DNA from: JANNSO01 sp964485395
GTDB taxonomy: Bacteria; Spirochaetota; Spirochaetia; Treponematales; UBA12059
Direction of reading: 5' to 3'
DNA: 64,000 bases
Assembly (NCBI GenBank): GCA_964485395.1
Contig: CAZAJF010000002.1
Location: 124,001 to 188,000 of the forward strand
Below, one piece after another: positions 1 through 8,241 of this stretch. The notes below the pieces were generated by a model. It searched no databases and was not told where the DNA came from. It was given only the letters and a program-made list of their open reading frames with translations. The position numbers and the translations under genes were made by a program. Every line of letters begins with the position of its first letter. Positions within the stretch are counted from its first letter, which is position 1.

Positions 1-348
1 GTCTGCAAGGAGGGTTGGGACATGGACAAAATCAGGTTCCAGACAGGCGAGAGCATGTTCTCGAAGCATTCTAGCAGCCATTTGCCGCCATGCATTCTCC
101 GGTATGGCGGCTGCGCAGGGAGATGGAAAATTAAACGAGGCAAAACTCACTTTTGGGACATTTAGCCGTATATCTTCATGAAGCTCTTCATAGTTTTCGT
201 TTAAAACTTCACTTAGTAAGCAAATAACTTCATGCCCACGAATGATCAGTGCATTCGCCATTGCTAGCATCAGCGAGCGTGAGCCACGCCCAATTCCACG
301 ATATCGACTAGCAGATTGACACGCTTGGAAATCAAGAACGATTCGCAT
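1..348 (-). CDS. Glycosyltransferase family 4, N-terminal fragment (runs off window)
   Basis: An open frame of 116 codons starts at the ATG at 348-346 and runs off the low-coordinate edge without a stop. The protein begins MRIVLDFQACQSASRYRGIG, followed by GRGSRSLMLAMANALIIRG. This is the usual opening of bacterial GT4 glycosyltransferases, where the R-x-R-G-I-G-R loop leads into the first Rossmann helix. It lies 55 bases after the next glycosyltransferase gene upstream and belongs to the same run of sugar-transfer genes. The donor and acceptor cannot be told from this fragment, and the catalytic C-terminal half is outside the window. Confidence 0.75.
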   Translation of the reverse strand, partial: MRIVLDFQACQSASRYRGIGRGSRSLMLAMANALIIRGHEVICLLSEVLNENYEELHEDIRLNVPKVSFASFNFPSPCAAAIPENAWRQMAARMLREHALACLEPDFVHVPTLLAD

Positions 349-403
349 AATATAATGTTTCCTTTAACGAAGAATTAAAAACAGCTCCGTCGTCTGCCAC
401 AAA

Positions 404-1471
404 TCAGTTAAATCCATTGAATATTTCTTTTAAAATACTGGCTCCCGTGCGAACATGAAAATTCTTGACCACGTCCTTATGTGCGGCAACTCTGATCCTA
501 TTCCTCAATTCCTCATTCGTAGCGAATGTCTCCATGGCGGAAAGCCAACTCTCAAAGGTATTCTCCACAAGTATTCCTGTTTCCATATTTGAAATACATT
601 TTTTATAGATATCAGCAGCCGAATAAATTCCCGGAATTTTAGCCACACCATAATTTATGTACTTGAATGGATTTTTACATGCGTTAAACTCTTTAGACGA
701 AACATCCTCATCAGCACCCAACGGGCAAATTGCGAACATATATTTACCGGCGACTATTGCTCTCATGTAATCTTGGTAAGGCATTCTATTGGTGAAATGC
801 AGAAAAGGCAAAGAGAACATTTCCGGAAAAGGATCCCCGAAAAAATCCAACACATAATCGGGATGCCGTATAAAAAAAACATTCAAAGCACTCAGAATCG
901 CATCCCTGGATTCCTCTACCTTCAGAAAGTCCGCATTTGTGAATATTATTCGACCGAAATTTTCCAGGTCAGATGAAACTATTCCCGACGTTGCTACATA
1001 TCGCTCAACCCACATTCCGTTAGGTAAAAATACCAGTATTGATTTTGGAATCAGAGATCGTACACGATTCATCAACTCTGAGTTTGCGATTGTAATGATG
1101 TCACATAACGAAATAATTTCAAGCGTCCGATTCTCGGCGATATTGGAGCGCCCCCCACTGTAACTGGGGAATGAGAATATCCAATCATCGATATCGTAGA
1201 TTAATCTCTTGCCAAGGTTTTTCGCCAGCTTCGCAAGCTCGAGCGCTCTTGAGGTTCTATGTTTGCTGAGGACAATTATGTCAGCCCATACTATTGCGCG
1301 TTCGACTGATTCGTCATTTTCAGAAACGGAAAACGACGTGATGCACATTTGATCCTCCAGATAGTCCAAGACTTCAGTAATCCGTGCCGAAACCGAAAGT
1401 GAAGGTACGCCTGGAACAACCAACGATTCTCTATGAAGCGCTAATACTTTATAACATGTAATGTCCATCAT
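404..1471 (-). CDS. Glycosyltransferase (GT-B fold type)
   Basis: This 355-residue protein starts with two consecutive Met codons. A nucleotide-sugar-transferase layout can be seen: an early part ending in ADIIVLSKH, then LGKRLIYDIDDWIF, a motif common in GT4-like enzymes that place a short acidic DIDD stretch before the linker. The C-terminal half contains DFFGDPFPEM and the ICPLGADED/EFNACKNPFKYINYG region, which fits the donor-binding E-x-F-N-x-C-K-x-P-x-K-Y-x-E/N-Y-x motif of similar glycosyltransferases. It begins one base after the stop of the phosphatase gene upstream, so the two are probably co-transcribed. The sugar specificity cannot be read from sequence. It is likely part of the glycan assembly set with its neighbours. 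Confidence 0.7.
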   Translation of the reverse strand: MMDITCYKVLALHRESLVVPGVPSLSVSARITEVLDYLEDQMCITSFSVSENDESVERAIVWADIIVLSKHRTSRALELAKLAKNLGKRLIYDIDDWIFSFPSYSGGRSNIAENRTLEIISLCDIITIANSELMNRVRSLIPKSILVFLPNGMWVERYVATSGIVSSDLENFGRIIFTNADFLKVEESRDAILSALNVFFIRHPDYVLDFFGDPFPEMFSLPFLHFTNRMPYQDYMRAIVAGKYMFAICPLGADEDVSSKEFNACKNPFKYINYGVAKIPGIYSAADIYKKCISNMETGILVENTFESWLSAMETFATNEELRNRIRVAAHKDVVKNFHVRTGASILKEIFNGFN

Positions 1472-1472
1472 C

Positions 1473-2096
1473 TTAATTTCTAATATAACCGGAAATAATA
1501 GATAAAGGGCCTATGGAAAAACCTTTCAATCGAAAGCGATTGCCTCCGGAGCTATCATGTTGGCGGTACTCAATTATTGAGAGGCTCGAGTGCGCTGGAA
1601 TGAATGCCGGGAAATTACACATATCCATATTCATCACCTTCTGAAGAATGCAACTGATCGGTCCGGCATGAGCAACAATGAGTATTGAATTCTTGTTGAG
1701 TTCAATTATATCGCCCAGGAAATCTTGGACCCGATTATTCAAAATCGCATGTGATTCACCACCAGGATAGGAGTTCTCGGGTGAATTATAGAAATCAGGC
1801 CATGAAGAAATAAATTGATCAAGGGGTTGATCAGCCACCTCCCCTGCATCAGTTTCTCCAATACGCATGTCCGTCATCCATGGAGCATTTGGGAATAATA
1901 TCTCTGCAGTCTGTCGAGCACGCATCCAATGGCTTACGAAAAATGCATCTGGCTCAATCTTGGCTTCAAGAAACCAGGTGCGCATTTTTTCAGCTCCCGA
2001 AGATCCAATGTTCGTCAATTCATCCTTCGGGGTACCTGTTACCAAGTTAAGATAATTTGCAGTTGAATACCCATGCCTTAACAGATAAATGATCAT
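1473..2096 (-). CDS. Histidine phosphatase (phosphoglycerate-mutase-like) superfamily protein
   Basis: The protein opens MIIYLLRHGYSTANYLNLV. The LRHG motif carries the phospho-accepting histidine of the histidine phosphatase superfamily, and VAHAGPISCIL near residue 150 supplies the second catalytic histidine. I chose the ATG at 2096 because it overlaps the TGA of the upstream glycosyltransferase (ATGA) and puts RHG close to the N-terminus, as is normal for the family. The earlier in-frame start at 2150 would add a tail inside the upstream gene. Family members in sugar loci dephosphorylate sugar phosphates (GmhB/GpmB-like roles), but the substrate here is unknown. Its place between glycosyltransferases suggests a role in sugar-nucleotide precursor metabolism. 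Confidence 0.8.
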   Translation of the reverse strand: MIIYLLRHGYSTANYLNLVTGTPKDELTNIGSSGAEKMRTWFLEAKIEPDAFFVSHWMRARQTAEILFPNAPWMTDMRIGETDAGEVADQPLDQFISSWPDFYNSPENSYPGGESHAILNNRVQDFLGDIIELNKNSILIVAHAGPISCILQKVMNMDMCNFPAFIPAHSSLSIIEYRQHDSSGGNRFRLKGFSIGPLSIISGYIRN

Positions 2097-3058
2097 ATTA
2101 CAGCCATTTTTAAAACTTCGATTAGTGGCATCAAAGCATTGGGGAAACAATAATTCGTTATGTGATTCTTTAATAAATCGTTATTTTCATGCTGAAGTAC
2201 CCTTTCTATTCCTGCTGATATATCTTTAGTAGATGTAGGAATTGCGTACTCGGCATAATCCAGGAAATGCTCTCGAGACCAGTCGGAATCGCTCAATAGC
2301 ATTTTGCATCCGGACAATCCTGCTTCTAATGCGGACAAACCTGCGGGTTCTAATGACAATTCTACGTAAAAAAGCGAGTTCTGAAAGGCGGAACGAACAA
2401 TCTCAGACCTTTGCGGCAATGAGTCTATAAAAATAACATCATCACCGCCCACTCTACGGCACTCCTCATAATAATCTCTATCTCTATACTTCCCAACTAA
2501 TACCAGTGGAATATTATAATTACGTAATGGTTCGATAAGAGATAGCTGATTTCTACGTGGTTCGATCAAACCGATCCAGAGTGCATATCTATGGATTCCA
2601 TACAATTCGGAGAAAAGAGCCCGAGAAGAAGGTTTTAGATATGACATATCCGCTACCGATTTGCATTGAACTACTTTTTTGGCAGGAATATCAACGATAG
2701 CCATTATTCGATTCATCTCCGCTTGAGACTTGAAAGCTACATAATTTGCAAGACCGACATGCTCCCGCAGAAGTTCATCCAAACTCGGATCATGACCTTC
2801 TATCCATACATTCGGCCAAAGAACAATAGGTTTTCCTAGTTGCTTTATTCGCTTCAATAATCCAAGCCCACCACCATGAACAGAAAAATGCAGTATTACA
2901 TCATAGTATTCCAATGGCCTTGAGTACGGACCATAAATGTCGGCGATGATTCCACTCTGACGCAATCCATCGGCGATGGAAATCAACTCATACTCGCCAC
3001 CACCCCTGATAACAAATGCTTCATGGTATGTTGTCAATAATACAGCCAGTACTTTCAT
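2093..3058 (-). CDS. Glycosyltransferase, GT4-like
   Basis: This 321-residue protein has a GT-B pattern. The N-terminal half has VIRGGGEYELISIADGL, the GGGE loop usual at the start of GT4 enzymes. In the C-terminal half YALWIGLIEPRRNQLSLIEP resembles the G-R-x-x-x-x-K start of the donor domain, and LSLEPAGLSALEAGLSGCKM carries the E-x7-E donor-binding motif (E-P-A-G-L-S-A-L-E-A). It is shorter than a typical GT4 (350-400). It overlaps the phosphatase gene by four bases. The donor sugar is not predictable. The gene sits downstream of the giant repeat glycosyltransferase with an 80-base gap. Confidence 0.7.
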   Translation of the reverse strand: MKVLAVLLTTYHEAFVIRGGGEYELISIADGLRQSGIIADIYGPYSRPLEYYDVILHFSVHGGGLGLLKRIKQLGKPIVLWPNVWIEGHDPSLDELLREHVGLANYVAFKSQAEMNRIMAIVDIPAKKVVQCKSVADMSYLKPSSRALFSELYGIHRYALWIGLIEPRRNQLSLIEPLRNYNIPLVLVGKYRDRDYYEECRRVGGDDVIFIDSLPQRSEIVRSAFQNSLFYVELSLEPAGLSALEAGLSGCKMLLSDSDWSREHFLDYAEYAIPTSTKDISAGIERVLQHENNDLLKNHITNYCFPNALMPLIEVLKMAVI

Positions 3059-3138
3059 TCAAGTTCCTATCGTTTAACGAAAAAATGATGAAATTTAAGA
3101 CGAATATGCTTAAACAATAAAAAATAACGAATTTTTTA

Positions 3139-6100
3139 TCAAGTGCCGTTTGAAGCAATAAGCCTTTTTGCATAATTCGCGCCCACAATTTCCGCAGAAT
3201 AATGCTCTCTTACAAAAATCTGCCCAGCTAATGCTTTAGATTTTCTTTCTTCTTCATTCTCAAAGCACGATTTAAGCATATTAGCTGCAGCAGTAATATC
3301 AGGATCAAACCAGACTTGATTTTCTCCAAACAAGTAATCTCGTCTAGCTAAAGGAATTGTTTTTCCTGAAACCAGAAAAGCATTGTTTTCCTTTGTAAAA
3401 TCTTGATTCCCTGAATAATCGGAAACAACAACAGGCTTACCCAATAACATCGCTTCAGCTATATTGCGCCCGAATCCTTCCGAACGATGCAATGAAACGA
3501 AAGAGTCGCATACAGACTGCAAACCAAGTAACTTATCTTTAGTCATTGTTTCAGTGATGAAGATAATCCGGTCATCTTCACCTGCTTGATCGATGACGCG
3601 CCTCCAATCCTCTTGAGATGAATTCACATTCATAGCTTTAACCACAAGCCGGACATTTCTTTTATCCGGGAATGCAGCAGCGAAAGCACGAACAGTTGCC
3701 AATGGATTCTTGCGCTTCAGGCTCGAATTTCCATCAAGCACAGTAAGGAAAATAAAAGCTCCTTCCGGTAAATCGAAATCTGCTCTTGTCCATTTTACGA
3801 GTTGGGTTGGAAGATGCACTGCCATAGGCATTACTATAACTGGTTTGGCAGAGGCCAGTTGCATCGCCTCAGCTATAAAGGTCGAAGACGACCATATTTC
3901 ATCGACCAAATCTAATGCACAATGCAATGCCTCAGGAAATCTCGCAAACTCCCATTGCCAATATGCGATATTATAGCGACGATCAAGAGTGTTATATCCC
4001 GTTGAACCTAGCAAGCGGAGGGTTTCATAATGAGGCAGACATATTAAGTTTGTTCGGTAGATTGGTTGAGAGGATTCATAGCCGAGTACACAAATATCTT
4101 TCTGTCTCGCTGCAATATGCAACTGGTTATGTGGCACACAAATATCAAGATCTAAACCAGATAATGCACGGACTGCCATTCGAACGTCCTCGCCAATACC
4201 GAATTCACCTCTACCGTAGCCAATAATATTTACACCACCCTTAGCGAACCCTATAATATTAAAAGATTTAGGCTTCTTCAACATTGGAATCTGTTGATCG
4301 CACCTTGTATCGCTTTTCTGATCGGTATTTGAACGCAACCACTTAAGATACGAAGTACGCCCTTCCTTTTGAGAGATATCAAATGCACCGCGCAAATCTT
4401 TTCGGGAAAGCCAAAAAAGATGCTCCGCCCGAGAGATTGGGCGTATGCCATCCAGGATAGGGATTGAAGCTACTTCGGGGGAAAAATTCAGTGACATTAA
4501 TTCATCTAACGACTTATCAATTTTACGCTGTAAGAACCACCATATGATCAAACTTTGACGGCCTAAACGAGTATTGAGATCGAGTGAATTCCTTAGATCA
4601 TCTCGCGTTAGCCATTCGACATGCAGTCCCCGAGTGAGCGGTAATGGCGCATCTTGCTCCAAGTCATTATCAGGCTCACACAGGCTTTCGAGTGGAATAA
4701 GCTTCCGCAACTCAGAATCCTTGACTCGAGCACGACCCCACCAGGCAATAAGTCCTTGTCGCCCTGCTATAGTATTGAGGTCCATTGTTTGCCGCAGATC
4801 ATCTCGGGCCAACCATTCAGCATGCAGTCCACGAGTCAGAGGCAATAACGCGTCCTGCTCCAACTCATTGTCAATTTCGCACAGACTCGTGGAAGAAATC
4901 AGTTCTCGAAGCTCTAAATTCCTAGTTCGCTCACGGCACCACCAGACAATGAGACCTTGACGCCCTGCTAGAGTATTGAGGTCTAGTGTTTTTCTCAGAT
5001 CATCTCGTGACCACCATTCGGCATGCAGTCCACGGGAGATGGGCAATAGTGCGTCTTGCTCTAGCTCATTGTCAACCTCACAAATACTCGAGGCTGGAAT
5101 TAGCTTTCGCAACTCAACATCATTGCCTCGCGCTCGGCACCACCAGGCAATAAGTCCTTGTCGCCCCGCAATAGTATTGAGGTCTAGTGTTTTTCTCAGA
5201 TCGTCTCGTGCCAACCATTCAACATGCAGTCCACGGCTGATAGGCAATAGTGCGTCCTGCTCCAATTCATCATCAAGTTCACACATACTCGAGTCTGGAA
5301 TTAGCTTTCGCAACTCAGTATCATTGCCTCGCGCTCGGCACCACCAGACAATGAGGCCTTGACGCCCTTCTAGAGTATTGAGGTCTAGTGTTTTTCTCAG
5401 ATCATCTCGAGACCACCATTCGGCATGCAGTCCACGGGAGATGGGCAATAGTGCGTCTTGCTCTANNNNNNNNNNNNNNNNNNNNNNNNNNNNNNNNNNN
5501 NNNNNNNNNNNNNNNNNNNNNNNNNNNNNNNNNNNNNNNNNNNNNNNNNNNNNNNNNNNNNNNNNGTCTGGAATTAGCTTTCGCAACTCAGTATCATTGC
5601 CTCGCGCTCGGCACCACCAGGCAATGAGTCCTTGACGCCCTGCTAAGGTATTGAGGTCTAGTTTTTTTTTCAGATCCTCTCGAGCCAACCATTCAGCATG
5701 CAGTCCGCAGGTGAGTGGCAATAGCGCATCCTGCTCCAACTCATCGTCAGGTTCACATAGACTCGCAATGGGAATCAACCCTTGTAACTCTAATTCCCTA
5801 CCTCGCTCACGACACCACCAGACAATGAGGCCTTGACGCCCTGCTAGAGTATTGAGGTCTAGTGTTTTTCTCAGATTTTCTCGCGTCAACCATTCGGCAT
5901 GTAGTCCACGGGTGAGAGGCAATAGCGCATCCTGCGCTAATCCATCGTCAGTCTCGCATAAGCTTGTAGCTGGAATCAGCTTCCGTAATTCTGTATTTTT
6001 GTTTCGCATATGGCACCACCAGGCAATGAGCCCTTGTCGCCCTGCTAAGGTATTGAGATCAAATTCTATTTTCAAATCTTCTCGCGATAGCCATTCCGCA

Positions 6101-8241
6101 TGTAGTCCACGAGTGAGAGGCAATAACACGTCCTGTTCTAAGCTATTGTCAAATTCACCTAGGTTTTTAGCAAGAATCAGTTCCCGTAGCTCAAAGTCAT
6201 CACCTCGTTCCCGACACCACCAGCTAATGAGTCCTTGACGACCTAGCGGAGTATTGAGATCTAGTGTCTGGCGCAGATCATCCCGCGCCAACCATTCGGC
6301 ATGCAGTCCACGCGTAAGAGGCAATAGCGCATCCTGCACCAACTCATCGTCAGGCTCGCATAAGCTTGCGGATGGAATCAGCTTCCGTAATTCAGGATCT
6401 TTGCTTCGCACATGACACCACCAGGCAATGAGCCCTTGCCGCCCTGCTAAAGTAGTTAGATCTAGTGTTTTCTTCAGATCCTCTCGTGCCAACCATTCGG
6501 CATGCAGTCCGCGGGTAAGCGGCAGCGGAGTGTCCTGTTCCAATTCATTATCGAGCTCACATAACCTAGCGACAGGAATCAGTTCCCGTAATTCAGCGCA
6601 TTCCCCTCGCTCACGGCACCACCATCCAATAAGGCCTTGGCGTCCTAATAGAGTATTGAGGTCTAGAGTTTTTCTCAAATCGTCTCGAGCTAACCATTCG
6701 GCATGTAGTCCGCAAGTGAGCGGCAACAGCGTGTCCTGCTCCAATTTATTATCAGGCTCGCTCAGGCTCGTAGCTGGAATCAGCTTACGCAACTCACCAT
6801 CCTTGCCTCGCGCACGGCACCACCAGGCGATGAGTCCTTCACGCCCTGCTAAAGTATCGAGGTCAAGGGTTTGCCGCAGATCTTCTCGTGCAAACCATTC
6901 AGCATGCAGTCCGCGGGTGAGCGGCAATGGGACGTCCTGCTCCAATTTATCATCAAGCTCGCGCAGGCTTGTAGCAGGAATCAGTTCCCGTAACTCAACA
7001 TCCCTACTTCGCTCCCGGCACCACCAAACAATTAGTTCTTGTCGCCCTGTTAGAGTTTTGAGATCGAGCGTTTCCCTCAGATCATCTCGCGCCAACCACT
7101 CAGTATGTAGTCCGCGGGTGAGCGGCAATGGTACATCCTGCTCCAACTCCTCATCAGCTTGAGATAACCAATTGAGTTGTCTGTCACTAAATTTAAAACC
7201 AGCCTTTCTAAGCATCGCTGCACGAGCGATTTCACCTCCCATACTTGGCCAATCAGCTGGAATCTGCACACCTGCTATAAGTGCTTCCATCAGTTCATTG
7301 GAAAAAAGAGATGAAGAATTAGAACTATGAAGCAATTCAGAAATTCGAGGATTCGGCGACAGAGGTGCCTGTAATATTGGGTAACCTTCAACAATTGGGT
7401 TTCCGAATAGATATTGATTCCGTTCCTGCACCTGTATCAACTCATCAGGAGGAACGACATTCCAGATGTTATTCTTGTTGGCATAAAACCACGTGTAGTC
7501 TACGATGCGGATGCCCAACTCTCGAATTCGCATCGACAGACTGTGCTCGTCAAGGATTGACAAAGCTTTAGAACGGAATTTTGCGAAGGTCTCTTTTGAA
7601 TAACTAAACACTGAATGCCACTTGCCGTGTGGCAAACCATTACCAGTAAGCCACTCAAGAAGAAAACGTCCATAATTGGAAGAAAGAGGTGCCTCTGTTT
7701 TAAATGGCTCTAAGCCGTTCGAAGAAAAAAAATCAGTATCAGAAAAGGGTCCGACCAGACTTCCCAACGACAACAGATCTTTCGCACGGGCAAATAGAAA
7801 TTTAGAGCAACCCCAGGTCTGAAAGCTACGTCCGAAAAGACGGACTCGTTCTGGATAGGCATCTATATGAGCTAGAACCACACCAGGTGTCAAATGCACA
7901 TAATCAAGCATATCCATGCTTATTAACGGATAAAACCCATTATACTCATTCTGAAAAGCGGAAGTCACCAAGTGAACCAAATCAAACTCGGTCAGTCGTT
8001 CACGATACCTATCCACTGCAGTATCCCATCCACTGAATTCTCTGCGTCTATTATCCCCGGATATCAGTAGCGAATGGTTCCCAAACTCATCTTGTATGCC
8101 AGAAGTCAATGCAGTATCGATCAGGACCGACTCGACAAACAGCCCCTTTAAACTGGCATAAAATGACATAAGCGCTTGATATGCGCTTTGGTAATCGGAA
8201 TCTCCATATCGGACGAAAAGACTGAGAATGCGCAAATTCAC
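3139..8241 (-). CDS. Giant glycosyltransferase with 13+ tandem 67-residue repeats and C-terminal GT4 domain
   Basis: The nominal 1700 codons start with a GTG whose last two bases overlap the TGA of the upstream gene (GTGA). Residues 1-365 form an N-terminal region I do not recognise. Residues 366-1260 hold thirteen near-identical 67-residue repeats, with a 100-N assembly gap after the eighth. Residues 1261 to about 1325 are a degenerate fourteenth copy. Residues about 1330-1700 are a GT4 domain with GYGRGEFGIGEDVRMAVRAL, YWQWEF, DEIWSSSTF and the donor-binding SLHRSEGFGRNIAEAMLLGK. Each repeat has the pattern LPLTRGLHAEWLAR, DDLRKTLDLNT, GRQGLIAWWCR. Single copies of a similar R-x-D-L...F-D-L...G-R...W motif occur, as I recall, next to GT4 domains elsewhere, so this looks like expansion of an accessory motif. 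The repeats may form a scaffold or acceptor-length ruler (inference). The frame stays open through the gap, but the real length is unknown. Confidence 0.8.
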   Translation of the reverse strand: MNLRILSLFVRYGDSDYQSAYQALMSFYASLKGLFVESVLIDTALTSGIQDEFGNHSLLISGDNRRREFSGWDTAVDRYRERLTEFDLVHLVTSAFQNEYNGFYPLISMDMLDYVHLTPGVVLAHIDAYPERVRLFGRSFQTWGCSKFLFARAKDLLSLGSLVGPFSDTDFFSSNGLEPFKTEAPLSSNYGRFLLEWLTGNGLPHGKWHSVFSYSKETFAKFRSKALSILDEHSLSMRIRELGIRIVDYTWFYANKNNIWNVVPPDELIQVQERNQYLFGNPIVEGYPILQAPLSPNPRISELLHSSNSSSLFSNELMEALIAGVQIPADWPSMGGEIARAAMLRKAGFKFSDRQLNWLSQADEELEQDVPLPLTRGLHTEWLARDDLRETLDLKTLTGRQELIVWWCRERSRDVELRELIPATSLRELDDKLEQDVPLPLTRGLHAEWFAREDLRQTLDLDTLAGREGLIAWWCRARGKDGELRKLIPATSLSEPDNKLEQDTLLPLTCGLHAEWLARDDLRKTLDLNTLLGRQGLIGWWCRERGECAELRELIPVARLCELDNELEQDTPLPLTRGLHAEWLAREDLKKTLDLTTLAGRQGLIAWWCHVRSKDPELRKLIPSASLCEPDDELVQDALLPLTRGLHAEWLARDDLRQTLDLNTPLGRQGLISWWCRERGDDFELRELILAKNLGEFDNSLEQDVLLPLTRGLHAEWLSREDLKIEFDLNTLAGRQGLIAWWCHMRNKNTELRKLIPATSLCETDDGLAQDALLPLTRGLHAEWLTRENLRKTLDLNTLAGRQGLIVWWCRERGRELELQGLIPIASLCEPDDELEQDALLPLTCGLHAEWLAREDLKKKLDLNTLAGRQGLIAWWCRARGNDTELRKLIPDXXXXXXXXXXXXXXXXXXXXXXXXXXXXXXXXXXEQDALLPISRGLHAEWWSRDDLRKTLDLNTLEGRQGLIVWWCRARGNDTELRKLIPDSSMCELDDELEQDALLPISRGLHVEWLARDDLRKTLDLNTIAGRQGLIAWWCRARGNDVELRKLIPASSICEVDNELEQDALLPISRGLHAEWWSRDDLRKTLDLNTLAGRQGLIVWWCRERTRNLELRELISSTSLCEIDNELEQDALLPLTRGLHAEWLARDDLRQTMDLNTIAGRQGLIAWWGRARVKDSELRKLIPLESLCEPDNDLEQDAPLPLTRGLHVEWLTRDDLRNSLDLNTRLGRQSLIIWWFLQRKIDKSLDELMSLNFSPEVASIPILDGIRPISRAEHLFWLSRKDLRGAFDISQKEGRTSYLKWLRSNTDQKSDTRCDQQIPMLKKPKSFNIIGFAKGGVNIIGYGRGEFGIGEDVRMAVRALSGLDLDICVPHNQLHIAARQKDICVLGYESSQPIYRTNLICLPHYETLRLLGSTGYNTLDRRYNIAYWQWEFARFPEALHCALDLVDEIWSSSTFIAEAMQLASAKPVIVMPMAVHLPTQLVKWTRADFDLPEGAFIFLTVLDGNSSLKRKNPLATVRAFAAAFPDKRNVRLVVKAMNVNSSQEDWRRVIDQAGEDDRIIFITETMTKDKLLGLQSVCDSFVSLHRSEGFGRNIAEAMLLGKPVVVSDYSGNQDFTKENNAFLVSGKTIPLARRDYLFGENQVWFDPDITAAANMLKSCFENEEERKSKALAGQIFVREHYSAEIVGANYAKRLIASNGT
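4462..7146 (-). repeat. Tandem array of 201-bp (67-codon) coding repeats
   Basis: Thirteen units in phase, first leucine codons at 7146, 6945, 6744, 6543, 6342, 6141, 5940 and 5739, then after the gap at 5466, 5265, 5064, 4863 and 4662. Nearly invariant features are LEQD at the start, R/C-G-L-H-x-E-W, the R-x-D/N-L pair, L-D-L-x-T, G-R, L-I-x-W-W and E-L-x-x-L-I. Variable positions cluster after W-W-C-R and in the last dozen residues. Units around the gap are the most alike: WWSRDDLRKT alternates with WLARDDLRKT, giving a 402-bp higher-order period. Confidence 0.95.
5466..5565. other. Assembly gap of exactly 100 N within the repeat array
   Basis: Positions 5466-5565 are all N. A run of exactly 100 is the usual placeholder for a gap of unknown size. 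The flanks match other units of the array: the bases before the gap match those ending near 5063, and the bases after it match those starting at 5291. The true missing length is therefore expected to be about 28 bases plus a multiple of 201. That has the same remainder modulo 3 as 100, which is why the frame appears unbroken. Confidence 0.97.

Noticed and set aside
4462..7146. CRISPR array
   Set aside because: Regular spacing is 201 bp with no spacers. Units are coding, in frame and nearly identical over their full length.
4574..7162. Plus-strand open frames across the repeat array (S- and R-rich, 60-244 codons)
   Set aside because: They are the antisense shadow of the 201-bp repeats. The period is a multiple of three, so any frame open in one unit is open in most. 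No ribosome sites or families.
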